Source: Saururus chinensis
Lineage: Eukaryota; Streptophyta; Magnoliopsida; Piperales; Saururaceae
Assembly: GCA_035235625.1 (NCBI GenBank)
Contig: CP141143.1
Span: 26,209,092-26,273,091 of the forward strand
Length of the DNA: 64,000 nt
Direction of reading: 5' to 3'
The notes beneath the pieces were generated by a model. It made no database searches. It was not told the DNA's origin and worked only from the letters and a program-made list of their open reading frames with translations. The translations under genes and the position numbers were made by a program. Numbering within the stretch: the first letter of the stretch is position 1; each line of letters begins with the position of its first letter. Positions 23,756 through 35,767 of the stretch are shown here, piece by piece.

Positions 23756-26604
23756 TTACCAATCAACAGGAGGGTTTCTACATGATTTAATATTATGCCC
23801 ACTTTGTTTACAACTCCCGCATTTATATCCTCCTCTACCATCTCTCTCCATTGTTCTGCAGTCCATAGTATTCCTAATGCGAACAGACCGTGGGTGACCG
23901 GGTTGCCTTGTTGCTATCGGAGTGTATAACACAAAAGGTATATCCCTCTCCCAATACTCCCGACCACGAGGAGAATAAAATTCTGCGGAGTACATATTTT
24001 TATAAGTATTAGATGTGTAAAACAGTGATGCATGGATTGGCTCCCGCCGCTTTGCCCACACGGCGATAAGGTGCGAGCAAGGATAACCATAAACTTGAGG
24101 GATGTTGCATGTACAAGTATGCATCGCAACATTTACCATAACCTTTCGGGCTTGAATTGATGTCACTTCGTACTGACTCCTGTTGATCCTATTAACTATA
24201 TACTCCCCAATTTTTCTTGTTTGCTCTCTCAATATAGCTTCCACTCTAGGAGTATACGGGGTGGCCATGGCAGAGGCGGCAGAAGATCGTTTAACAAAAA
24301 AATTTATGAGCCGATAAAAGATAGCAGACAGTAAAGCCTGCATGGGTAAACCTCGTGCCCCCTTTAAGACGCTATTTAAACTTTCAGCCATATTTGTAGT
24401 CGTCATGCCAAATGTCATAATTCCACTGTGGGCATGGGACCATTGTGCAGGATGCAATTCTCCTCCTAAGAGGAGATGTTTTGCCCTAAGACTCTCTTGA
24501 CCAATCAAGTCCATTTTAGCATCAAACTTTTCTACTGTGAGTGCACAAGCTGCTGCCCCAATCAAATCCGTCAGTGTATCATTTTTGAACTCTTTCTTAA
24601 AATTTGCTTTTATGTGACGGAAGCAATAACGATGGTGGTAATCCGGCTCAGGAAGAACCTTAGGCACGGCCTTCTGAAGCCCCTTATGTTGATCTGAAAT
24701 AATGACGATGTTCATCATGCCCATCAGTACATGATCCCCCAGTTCCATTAGAAACCATTTCCAATTGTCTCCATCTTCCTTCCCGACAAGCCCGAATACA
24801 AGAGGAAATAACCCATTGTTTCCATCTGTAGCCGTTGCAGCCATAAGAGCACCAGGATACCTGCCATACAAGTGAGTGGCATTAACACCAATCACAGGGA
24901 TGCAATGTCGAAACCCCGCTATAGAAGGCCCAAATGCCCAAAACAACCGTGTAAATCTCTTATAAGTGCCACCATCTGCACGAGGTACTACATCATCCTC
25001 TAAGCGGTAGTAGGTGTCTGGATTTGCTTCTTGCACTGCCCTTAGGTACATTGGCAACAATTTATACGATTCTACCCAACCTCCATAAATAGCCTTGATC
25101 ACCATATTCCTTGCTGCCCATGCTTTCTTATAAGATATGTCAACATGATACTTCTCCTTCATTCTTTGAATAATATCCCCTGGTGTGAGAGTTAATTTGG
25201 CTTGGATAGCGGGCATTATGACCTTCGAAATAAAGGAGGCACTGCACTGCCTATGATCTGTGCTAAGCTGGGCATTCCGACATGTGTGGTCACCTTTGTA
25301 CATCTTCAATTTAAAGGACCCACCACCCCTTTTTATTGAGCCATGCACTCTCCAAGGGCAAGTGCTATCAATGCACTTCACTATATACTCTGACAAATTT
25401 GTTCGTACAACCTTGTATTCGACATGATTTTGAATGGAAAACTCCTGCAAGGCTGTAACATATGCTTCTTTATTCTCAAAGATGCGGCCAACATATAAGT
25501 CATCTTCATTTTGTTGGTCCATATCCATTGTTGAATTAACTGCCACATCTATCTCCTCATCTGTGATGTGTGCATAAAGTGGCTCCACTTCACAGTACGG
25601 CGGCTTTTCATCATCTACATTCATATCATTCCCAGCAATAGCATTGTCTACCGCATCATCCCCCTCGCCGTGAACCATCTGTTGAGCGCTTTCTTCACCT
25701 CTAACCCCTTCTACATTCATGTGAGAATCTTCTCCACTTACTTCGTCAATATTATCTTCACCTTCATTATCCTCATTTTCATCAATATCTTCACCATAGA
25801 GATATCCCCCCCTACATATAAATATCGCATATGTATTAAATTTCGTAAACCTAAAAAAGTTGAATTCATTTATAAATATATATTTCACCTTTGATTGGAT
25901 GGTCCAGCATCGGTATGACCAACATACGTGTAGGGGTAATGAAGGCCCACCGAACTTTGAGTTTCATACCATGCACCGCCTTGAGACATTTGAATGTTGA
26001 ATGGCTCGTGTGCATGCATCGTGGACCTTCCATATTACGCACAAAATCTCAAAATTTAGCTAAACGTATTTTCATTAAAAGATAATAAGATTGAAAACGT
26101 ATTCACAACTAAATCAACCTTACCTCCAATTAGGTCCACTTCCATCGTAAATAGGGGCAGACGACCTATGATGTTCATTTGAAGCTACTGTCATAGATAA
26201 ATTTCCTTCTTCTTCGTCGTCCACCGGCATTTGCATATGACTTTCATTGTTCACATTTCTATTCGAGCTCTTGTGTGAGCTTCTGTGAGAGCTCCTATGT
26301 GAACTACTTCGCCTTTCACTAGGCACTCGGGCCTCTTTTTCGAGAAATAACTCGAAAGAAATTATGTGACGCGAGTGGTGAAACATAAAACCCATTGATG
26401 CATCATCATTTATACATATTAATACCATCCTCAATGCGTATGATAGAATATTACATTTGATAGTAATTTTCCATCTTCTTCGATCCAACCCAACCTTGTT
26501 TGCTACTTGCATCTCAAATTCATCATATGTCGACGATTTCTTAATTAATAATCCTTCCGTACTCTGTCATAGGTAATTAAAAAACTAACCAATTCTTCTG
26601 TCAT
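23756..26604 (-). pseudogene. MULE transposase (MuDR type), first catalytic Asp changed to Asn
   Basis: I read three exons: 26604-26124, 26026-25889 and 25811-23756, with GT-AG borders that keep frame (NWR|STMHAHEP and SNQ|RGGYLYGED). Exon 1 encodes the MULE N-terminal domain (GLDRRRWKITIKC), exon 3 the DNA-binding and DDE parts. Numbering from an ATG at 25888, I see the catalytic region PVIGVNATHLYGRY (Asn336 where DGTH is usual), the second Asp in ISDQHKG (399), CxxH at 422-425, the Glu in TNMAES (502), a SWIM finger (CTC at 592 and PCSHL) and a CCHC knuckle (C690, C693, H698, C703). Exon 1 has a frame change between MTEELVSFLITYD and STEGLLIKKSS. The exon 3 frame of 711 codons is otherwise open. 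It would cut and integrate the element if repaired. Confidence 0.92.
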
Positions 26605-27184
26605 TTCTATTCAATGAATTCATAAACAATAAATTAAATTAATATTAGATTAAGCAAACTAATACTAAGATTTACACAATTTCCTAATCAATAAAATTAC
26701 ACAATTGATGTGATAAAACATGCAATGTCACAAACCATATAAGCCGTAAAAAAAAAGCATCTAAAGCCACAAAACAAAAAATGCTCATTTTTAAATAAAC
26801 CATCCAAAGCACACATTACACCAAAATACCGAATCAATGTCACAAACCATGCAATGTCACAAACTATATTCTCTAGATATGCAGCAAATATTTAATTTAA
26901 GCACATACTTTCAATTAACACACTTTTAAAGTAATTATTAAAAAAATTAGAAAAATTAGGGTACCACGGAATAGGTGCGAAATTGGAGCGGTTAAAATGG
27001 GGGCTGACGGCAAAGGCGGCAGGGAAGAGGAGGCAGGACCAACGGCGGACCAGAGGAAGTGAGATTGGCGGCGGGCCAGATGACGGAAGCCTGGAGGCGG
27101 TAGAGCGGAACGTTTTCACGGCGGACTGGACTGAAAAACTTACTTGAAATCCGTATGGAGGCGGAGAGGATTCGTGTTAAAACG

Positions 27185-27514
27185 ACGAGGATTTCGTCGT
27201 TTAGATCGACGAGGATTTCGTCGTTTAGAACGACGAAATCAGTATTGCTACCGAGGCTGAAGGACGAAATGGCATAAGTGTGGAAGTTTCGTCTTCAGAA
27301 CAATGAAACCGGGTCAACTTATAAACGGTTTTGTCGTTTAGAATGACGAAATCGTCTTAAAACCAATTTCGTCGTTCTAAACGACGAAATCAACTTGAAA
27401 ATTAAAAAAAAGCCATGCAGGCGCTAGCTGCTTGGCTGGCGCCTGCGTGGCAAAAAGGAACACCATTTTGGGAATTATTTTGGTAAATAAATTTTTTTTT
27501 TATATAATTTTCCC
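27185..27514. repeat. MULE right terminal inverted repeat
   Basis: Counterpart of 20837-21205, with the same TTTCGTCGTT palindromes and the terminal word ATATAATTTTCCC. It lies upstream of the transposase start at 26604, so it likely holds its promoter. A GC-richer region of about 200 bp (26960-27180) lies between the repeat and the first exon. Confidence 0.9.
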
Positions 27515-27523
27515 AATTTTTAA

Positions 27524-28255
27524 ATATTTATTTATTAAATAATATTAATTAATAAAGATATTAGTGATGCTTGATTACATGCGTCGCTACTAATATCAAT
27601 ATTAGCGACACTTGTAACAACGAGTCGCTATTATTACTAATATTTGTGATGTTTATAATTAAGCATAGCTAATAGTTCTAAATTTTTTATTTTTTATTTA
27701 TAACCATTAGTAATGCTTTTGTAAAGCGTCGCTAAAAGAGTAACTATTAGCGACGCTTAAGAAAAAACATGGCTAATAATTATATTTTTTTTTATTTATT
27801 TAAAATATAGATCTTTTAGCGACGCTTGTTGAGAGAGAGAAATGATTGAGAGATTTTAAACAAAACTTTAGCCTATTTGTGCCCTTCTTAACTGAGCATT
27901 TCAAAAAGTACCATTTCTTAAAAAAAGTTTTATACTATTAGCGACATTCATAAGAAGTGTCACAAATAGTATAACTAGTAGTGACACTTATGATTTAGCG
28001 TCACTATTGTTTCAACTATTTGCGACGCTTCTCGTAAGCGTTGCAAATAGTATAAAATAATTTTTTTAAAAATTGTCCTATATTGTGACGCTTATAAGCT
28101 TCACAACTATTATAACTATTTGCCATGTTCCTAAATGAGCGTTGCAAATAGGCTAAATTATATTTAAATACTTAGTTTTCTCTCTCTCATCTATGTACTT
28201 GCTCACTTTTCTCTCCCTCTCTCTACTCGCTCTCTCCTGTATCTCTACTGTCTCT
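27524..28255. repeat. CACTA B interior: subterminal repeats
   Basis: Multiple TTAGCGACGC-type words in both orientations (27560-28150), then CT-rich runs. It continues the text left of the MULE at 20836 once the MULE and one TSD are removed. No gene. Confidence 0.85.
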
Positions 28256-28550
28256 CTCTCTCTTAGGGCTGTTAACGTGCCGAGCTAGCTAGTTGAGCAG
28301 GCCTAGCTTGGCTCAGATTAGCTCGAAATAGGCTCGACTCGATTCGGGCTCGTCTCAAACTCGATTTGAGCTCGAATAGGCTTGAGCCCAGTTTGCTCAG
28401 ACCCCTACTCGACTTGGCTCGACTCGAATAGAACTCGAACTAGAATATAATATTAAAATTATATATAAATAAAATATATAATAAATTATACAAGTATATG
28501 CATATTTTATATAAGCATACTTGTTAATTTAAATATATATTTATGACATA

Positions 28551-28631
28551 CTTCCTCTGTTCCAAATTAATAGCTCCAAATTAGTTCATTTTGAAAAATC
28601 AAATGGAGCTATTAATCTAGGACGAATGGAA
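28551..28631. mobile_element. Stowaway-like MITE, about 81 bp
   Basis: The ends are related inverted repeats (CTTCCTCTGTTCC, and GGACGAATGGAA on the other side), continuing inward to AATTAATAGCTCC/GGAGCTATTAAT. It is flanked by TA at 28549-28550 and 28632-28633. The CTTCCTCTGTTCC end is a variant of the Stowaway CTCCCTCCGTCCC terminus. Non-coding. Confidence 0.6.
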
Positions 28632-28992
28632 TATATAAAACGACATATAATTACATATATGTACCAATACCATGTATCATATATGATATTTGAGACCTGT
28701 TTATATGAGCCAAGGCTCACTCACAACTGCATGAGCTCGATGTCGTACATCCTCATATTACAATCCAACAACACACATAACTCATGAGGTAGATTAGTTT
28801 ATGTCTTCTTGCACCCTCGGATCTCGATCTGATAGCCCATGATGCCTTGGCTTACACTAACGTATGTGAACCCAAACTCATATAATTTTTTTTTGATATA
28901 TATCCTCGTTAAATTGTAATGGATATATAATTTTTATATATGATATATATTTTTTTAAAATAAAAAAGCATGGAGACACAAACACTAATATA

Positions 28993-29092
28993 TTCAATCT
29001 ATCTCAAATTAATAGCTCCATTTTTGAAGATGAATTAAAATTAGTTCAATTGAAAAACCAAATGGAGCTATAAGTATACGATGGATGGTCAA
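28993..29092. mobile_element. Stowaway-like MITE, about 100 bp, second copy
   Basis: Same inner words as the MITE at 28551 (AATTAATAGCTCC near the left end, GGAGCTATAAG near the right end) with diverged outer ends TTCAATCTATCTC and GATGGATGGTCAA, each next to TA. Boundaries approximate. Confidence 0.5.
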
Positions 29093-29589
29093 TATGATGT
29101 CACACCAATATACTTAAAAATACTTCTGAAAGAAGCATAACATTAGGGGGACAACCTTAGTTTATAAAAGAATGATTAGATATTCTTTTAATAGTTGAAG
29201 CATGACACTGGGACCGTCCTCAGCTTACAAAATATATATCTTTTTACAAGTACTTGGGAATTTTTTAGTGGCATACTATGGCTAAAGAATAGTTCTTTTA
29301 TAAGTGATTTATAAGCATGTAATGAAAAGAAAATATGAAGAAGTAGATGGTAATGTTGCTTAAGTGTATTTTTACTTTCTACATCTTTTTTAGTGATTAT
29401 ATGTACATAAAGAGAGGAAAATAGTGATGCTGCATTTTTTGAGCATATGTAACTAAAACTTATTTGTCATAGTTTTCTTCTTTCCTAGTGACGATAGTCA
29501 AATATTCAAGGTGTAGTCATAATACTTGTTGAAGTACAATTATTAATATTCAATACTAAAAGCATGTTAGTATGTGTGATATTTTATAT

Positions 29590-29593
<4 letters not shown>

Positions 29594-29642
<49 letters not shown>
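29594..29642. repeat. TA microsatellite
   Basis: Uninterrupted TA run of about 49 bases in the hAT-like element. Confidence 0.95.
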
Positions 29643-29648
<6 letters not shown>

Positions 29649-29845
29649 TAATTTGTTTAGTTCGAGCCTAGGCTTATGATTCACTTATTTCAGTTTGAGC
29701 TTGAGCCAAGCTTTGGATTTCCAATTCGAGCCAAGCTCGAGCTGAAAATTTCTAGCTTATTCGAACTTTGAGCCGAGCTTAAGAAATTTGAGATTGAGCC
29801 GTAAAAGCCCAATACTCAGCTCAACTTAGCTCGTTAACACCCCTA

Positions 29846-30789
29846 CTCCTTCCTCACCCCCTCTCCTCTTTCTACCCTCTTCCTCTTCTCTCTCTCTCTT
29901 CTCTCCTTCCTCTCTCTCTTTGTTCAGTATCTCTCCTCTCTCTCTCTTCTCATCTTTCTCTCTCTTCTCTCCTCTTTCTCTCTATCTCTCTCTCCTCCTC
30001 TTTCTCTCACGTGCATTGGCTGAGCCCTGACTATGAGGAGGAGAGGGGAAAGAGTAGGGGTATTTAATTTTATTTTATTAAGATATTTTTATTATATTTT
30101 ATATTTTAAAAATAATAAAATAAAATGTATTAGTGACGCATACTCCTATGCGTCGCTAATGCACTTGGTATTAGTGTCGCACATGAGTTTGCGTCGCTAA
30201 TACCCGTGGTATTAGCGATGCATACTCCTATACGTCGTTAATAACTTTTAATTTAGTCTATTTTTATAATTTTGAAAATATAATACATAATAAAAAATTT
30301 AAAATTATATTCCTCTCTCTCTCTTTCCACTCTCTCTCCTCTCTTTCTCACGCATGTCAACATGGGCCCGGCTCTGAGGAGGAGAGGGGAGGGAGTATAG
30401 AATTTAATTTTAATTTTTGTAATTTTTTATTAAATATTATATTTTAAAAATAATAAATATAAAATACATTAAATATATTAGTGACATAAGAATATGTGTC
30501 GCTAGTAGCTAAGGTATTAGGGACGCATATTCCTATGCGTCGCTAATACCTAGGGTTCCTATACATCACTAATATATTTTATTTCTAAATATAATATATA
30601 ATAAAAAGTATAAAAAAAATCAAAATTGAATTCCTCCGTCTCTCTACTCCTCTCTTCTTTTCTCTCTTTCCTCTCTCTTTCTGTCTCTCTCTCCTCCTCT
30701 CTCTCATGCGCGTTAGCATAAGCCCTTGGTATGAGGAGGAGAGGGGAGAGAGTAGGGGTATTTAACTTTATTTTATTAAGATATTTTTA
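29846..30789. repeat. CACTA B interior: CT-rich runs and paired TTAGCGACGC hairpins
   Basis: Three successive units, each of CT-rich sequence followed by AT-rich sequence and then head-to-head words such as TAGTGACGCATACTCCTATGC and its partner GCGTCGCTAAT. A phrase GGAGGAGAGGGGA recurs at about 30040, 30380 and 30735, so the unit is a repeat of roughly 350 bp. No gene. Confidence 0.8.
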
Positions 30790-31950
30790 TCTTGAACCAA
30801 TTAACCCAGGTTCAAGATAACAGGGTTGAATACTATGATATTATGCTAAAAACACAACGCAAATCAAGCATCTAACAATAGGCTTCTTATCACATACTAC
30901 CCAATTATCTTAAATCTAGTTTCTTGGAAGAGAATTATTCAGTTTTTTGATGTCAAAGATCGGAACTGTGCCGCAATGATAGGGCATACTAATCAGAATT
31001 ATCTTCAATGAGGAGAATGGATGAAGGAGAGGAATGAAGTAAGAAATGCACAGAGGAAAATAGTCTTTATTTTTTTATAAACTAAAAAATATTACAAACA
31101 CTCAAGAGAGATTACAAAAGAAGTGAAGAGCACACAAGAGGAAAACTAGGGAAGACTTCTCTCTCTATCTTATATTCTTTCTCCGAAGTCCCTCAAACGT
31201 GAAATGAGTTGCATATTTATAGAGGGATATGGGTAGTGACCATTTGGTGGAGTTGGTATCCGTCTCCATCATTAGTTGTTGGGTAGAGCAAAGTTTGGTC
31301 GGGGTCTACCCCTTTGATAGAGACTGCAATCAACTTTTCCCTTTCTTCACGTGCTTCATTTTTTAACATTGTGCATGCTTTAACTAAAACCTTCAGTGTC
31401 ATAGTCATTAAGGAGTACTAGGGGTTAGGGTCCTGTGAGTCCTAGTCACAGGTTGGCGTGAGGCGGTAGGTGTTGACAAAAGCATCAAATCCATACAGAT
31501 AGAGTTTTGAATCACCATTGGAAAAGGGATATACCAGGATATTTGCTAGGATGTCCACATAATACACGCTATTCAGACTAGCCATGCGCATCTTAAATTC
31601 GTAGAAGTCATCTCGGAACCGATGGTAATTCTGTGACAAATCAGTATTTGCCCATTGGGGTTCTATGATGTATGGGACAAAGAAATTTGAATTTGGAGCG
31701 ACAAAGTCTCTTGGATGATGGAATAACCATTCCACTAGTATCTTTATTCTGAAAGCATGACCAAAGAGATTCTGGTGAACTTGGATCTAGAAATGATAAG
31801 CAGAGAGGCATTCAACATTAAAGAAGATGGAAATATGCCATTTTTCGATAATATACCATAAGAAACAAAGGGCTTCCTTAGAACAATAATAATAATTTCT
31901 GAAACCAAAAGGGCAGAGGTATGCATACTGGGGGTAGGTAGTAGCGACAC
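30790..31950 (-). pseudogene. Unidentified insert with degraded minus-strand frames
   Basis: The CACTA text is interrupted at about 30790 (CTTGAACCAATTAACCC) and resumes at about 31945. On the minus strand, open stretches at 31735-31442 (including DLVEWLFHHPRDFVAPNSNF-like text and YHRFRDDFYEFKMRMASLNS) and at 31408-31217 are separated by stops and frame changes, which looks like one decayed coding sequence. I do not recognise the family and no terminal repeats or target duplication stand out. Confidence 0.35.
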
Positions 31951-32007
31951 ATAGGTATATGCGTCATTAATACCTAGGGCATTAGTGATGCATATTCCTA
32001 TACGTCA

Positions 32008-35000
32008 CACTACAAAAAGAACTTTTAGTGGGGGTTTTAAAACCCCCGCTAAAAGTCTCAAAACTGCCGCTAAAACTTTTTATGGGGGTTTTGAAGTTGC
32101 CGCTAAAAAGAGCCCCGCTGAAAGTTTTTGTGGGGAACTTAGCGGGGGTTTTGTGATCCGCTAAAACATAAGCTTTTTAGCGGCGGGTTTGGCAGCCCCT
32201 GCTAATAAGTTTCAAAAATAGAACTTTTTTAACGGAGGCCAGGCTAACCCCCGCTAAAAGCTTAATTTTTTTAGCGGGGGTTTTCCAAAACCGTCACTAA
32301 AGCATTTTAGTGGGGGGTATATATGAGTGTCAAAAACCGTCGCTAAAGCATTTTAGCGAGGGGTCTATATGAGTGTGAAAACCTTTTAGTGACTATTTGA
32401 GAAACCTCAGCTAAAAGTCAAAACCGCAGCTACAAATAATTTTTTATTTCCCAAAATTTTAATTAATTTTTCTTTTCTCACTTGCACATTTATGTATTCT
32501 CAAATACACTCTGCTTCAATTTGCACCTTACATAAGTTGACACTTTAATTATAACATAAAATATCTTAAAATAACAAAATTATTTAAATCAAATACGTAA
32601 TACAATAAGTATAGAAAAAGAAGTTTGCAAATACAATAGTTCCAAATATTTACAATGTCTAAGTACTAATGACAAGATTTATTTAATATAAAGAAGAAGG
32701 AAAAGTCTTCGATAAGACTTAGATTTGTCAGCGCAACTTGTCAATTTAAAATCATTCACCATTAGCCTACACAAAAATAAAATAAAACAAAATTAGCTTA
32801 TGAAATTGTTAAACTAATAAAAAAATATAATTATACTTTACAACTACTTTGTATGCTTTTACCTAACTCATTTGAGACTAAAATAAACTCATCATTTGAT
32901 CCATCTTTGATAATAATTATGCTTGTTGATCTTTAAGTTGCACTATTTCCTCCTTGTACTTCGTGCTCTCATCTTTTAATTTTAAACTGTCCTCTTCTAT
33001 ATTTTGACAATTTTTCTTTCATAGAATTATATTCAGCTACTAAACTAATTAATGTGGAATTTAGCTTTTCCTGAAATGGTTGGATATCGTGCATGATCAC
33101 AGCTTGGACCCATTACAACTATGACCTTTTGCTTTGGGATTTACCTCTCGAATCCTGAAGCAACAAAAGAAAACAATTCACAGAAACTATAGGCTCCATA
33201 AGAGAGAAAAATAAATGATCAAGACAAACTCTGAATCACCATAATTTCTACATCAAAGTACTTCACTAATCTAAGACTAGATTTATTGTACTTCTGAAAG
33301 ACCCACAAATTTGTAACTTCGAGCTGAGTCAGTTCAAAATGATCTTACACAAACAGGACTAGATGACAGACAAGAGACTGATATATTCATATAAGGAAAA
33401 TGAAAAGGAGGAGACAAATACAGAATAACCAGTCATCACCAACCAAAATCAAAGCAACAACCCTGAGTAACCCACAGGCTCATTGTTGTGCAGATACATA
33501 ACACAGTTGAAGAACAAATTGCCTAATTTCAGGTTTGATTTGTATTCTTAGCTGTTATATTCCTATGTAATAGAATTACCACCGGACCAAAATTCTTTAT
33601 CAACATTTCTGTTCAATTTGTTTGCATTCTACCAGATCAAATAAATGAGTTTCAATTGACCTCATTGCATCATATATTAAAAACCATCAAAAACAACAAT
33701 GTTAACTTGATTTCTGCATTTCAATTACCTACTTAAACATAGTGTATTTATACTTTAACGGGATTTCTGCATTTAATCAGTTAACTGTTTTATAAATATA
33801 TCATTAGTTAGAGATTATTGCTTTACTCATAAGTCAAAACTTACTTACCAAACTGTCAGTCGGTTTTTGTTTCATTGTGACCCATATACCTGTCTAGAAT
33901 GTTTGCTAATTATCTTATAACTAATATATCTCTAGACTGCTCTTTTAGATAGGATAAGCTCAAGTTTCTTTTATATCAGAGTTCACTTAAATAATCTTTT
34001 GTATATCTAAAAAGTGAGCACATCAAGAATCCTGTTTCTCATCTTATGAGACAGCAGGCCTGTAATGTAGTCTTCTTCGATACAAATATTACTAAAATTG
34101 TTCTTTCCGGTATTTTAATCCGGAAAAATGTCTGAAATTATAGATATATGTAGAAAGAAAACGTCTATGAACAATCCACAAGGCAGTGACTATGTATAAC
34201 TAAATGTATGTAAACCAACTCTTGCATTTTAAATAGAAAATCAGTAATAAATGAGGAAATACAACAAAATGTAGTTTTAAGAAATCAAAATATTTCATAA
34301 ACAAAAATGATAGAAAGAAAGCAAATGTCATATCTCCAGACAAAGGAAACAAACAAAGGACTAGGAAATAATGAAATACTTATATGAAGACAAAACAAAC
34401 CTTACGATTCAGAGCACTCAACACATCAAATGCCTATGATAATGAATAATGATAGAATCAAACCGAGAAGAAAAACCATGGAAATTCATGCTTTTTATAT
34501 CCAATGTAAAAACCTTCAACATTGACGAAGCAAAGAAATAAACAATCAATTCCAGCCAAATAATTTGAAAAGACAAAAGAACACTTACAAACAGAGAAAT
34601 CTAGACTTGACTAAAGAAAGTAAATAACTGACTTTTTTTTACCACAGATTTCTTTTCCAGGTTTATCTGACCCTTCTACTATCAAAGCAAAGAAAATATA
34701 GGAAATAATATATAAGTCAATGAATTATAACAGTACAGTGAAAAATAGAGATGTTAAACAAAAGTTAATTGTCAAAAGAATACCATTTTATTTGCTTAGG
34801 TATTAAATAATTGTTCTAAACATATAGTAAAAAGCATAACCAGTAATTAATAAGACAAAGTTCAATGTTGATGTACTGACAAAGTGCTTCACTGTTTCAC
34901 ACAATTTGTCAAACATCTAATACGCTATTTTGAATTGGCTTTGTATATAACTACATTTGCCTAAATCTGGTGCTATTGAAAGTGCCGCAGAATAGGAAAA

Positions 35001-35767
35001 AATGAACTGTTGACAAAGAAAATCACTGTTAGATAAAACAACGGAATTAAACTTCACTTGAATATTTATCAGATGAATCTGCAACCCCTGAAGCAATTGT
35101 ATTATTGTTCAAATACAAATTTGTATCACCCAAAGAGACTACCTCAACTAATGTGGTCGCATCTAGGCATTTGAACAGAAGAACACTTTAGCAGGGAGGG
35201 AGCAGGGAGAGAGCAGAGCGAGATTCCTAATCAAATAGAGAGGGGAAATTGAGTCGAGCAAGGAAATACAGGGAGTCCTAATCAAAGAGAGAAAGGGGAA
35301 ATTGATAAGTCATAGAAGATAGAAAATATGGCGGGAGGGATTATCGGGATTGGTTTAGATTTCCCCCCACGATGCACGCCTCTGGCACAAGCTTCAGTGG
35401 CAACCTTCCCATTAAAACCCACGCCAAATCCATAGTTCGCAGCCTAATAAAAAATCTCCCGTCAATCCTTCCCGCCAATGACATATTTAGGATCTTCGGT
35501 GGCGGCTTCTTTAAGATACGTTGAACCTCCCTTTCATAGTAACCTCTCCCGCGGAGGCTTCTTTTGACTATATGTCGAACCTCCCTTTCTTAGTAACCTC
35601 TCCCGCGGTGGCTTTGTATTTCTTACCCCCGCTAACGAAGGTACTGAATCCTCTCGAGTGACTTTAGCGATGACCCGATCAAAACCCCCGCTATATGACC
35701 TTTTCAGCAGGAATTTATGTTGGCCCTAACTAAAATACCCCCACGAAAGGGTTCTAATTTTGTAGTG
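32008..35767. mobile_element. CACTA element C, 3760 bp, non-autonomous, TSD TCA
   Basis: The left end is CACTACAAAAAGAAC and the right end TTCTAATTTTGTAGTG. An exact 3-bp duplication TCA flanks it (32005-32007 and 35768-35770), as CACTA elements make. Removing the element and one TCA gives TATACGTCACTAATAC, matching the undisturbed word elsewhere in CACTA B (30550). The subterminal repeats are a different word, TTAGCGGGGGTTTT and its complement (32025-32420 and 35500-35750), so it is another family. The interior is AT-rich, with no frame longer than noise; the stretch 35170-35640 is more GC-rich and has a tandem duplication around CCTCCCTTTC-TAGTAACC (35520-35610). Confidence 0.93.

Larger units (their letters stand above)
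20837..27514. mobile_element. Two-gene Mutator-like element (MULE) with transposase and PMD genes
   Basis: The element begins GGGAAAATTATATAA and ends TTATATAATTTTCCC. It is flanked by an exact 9-bp duplication AATTTTTAA at 20828-20836 and 27515-27523, the target-site size of Mutator elements. Long terminal inverted repeats (about 370 bp left, about 330 bp right) share CCAAAATGGTGTTCC-type text and an array of TTTCGTCGTT palindromes. Between them, both on the minus strand, lie a spliced MULE transposase gene (26604-23756) and a plant mobile domain gene (23659-21374). It is inserted in CACTA B. Both genes carry disabling changes, so it is probably not autonomous now, although the TIRs and TSD are well preserved and suggest a fairly recent insertion. 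Confidence 0.93.
28264..29845. mobile_element. hAT-like non-autonomous element, AGCTCGA-rich ends, second copy
   Basis: The ends are TAGGGCTGTTAACG and CGTTAACACCCCTA, inverted repeats differing at one of 14 positions. The subterminal zones (28275-28450 and 29655-29835) are made of GAGCTCGA/CTCGACTCGA words like those of the element at 4825-6993. The flanks (CTCTCTCT and CTCCTTCC) agree at 5 of 8 bases, but lie in a CT repeat and so say little. No transposase. It holds two Stowaway-like MITEs and a long TA run. Confidence 0.75.

Noticed and set aside
28256..29853. 8-bp target duplication for the hAT-like element at 28264-29845
   Set aside because: Flanks agree at only 5 of 8 bases and lie in a CT repeat, so I do not claim a TSD.
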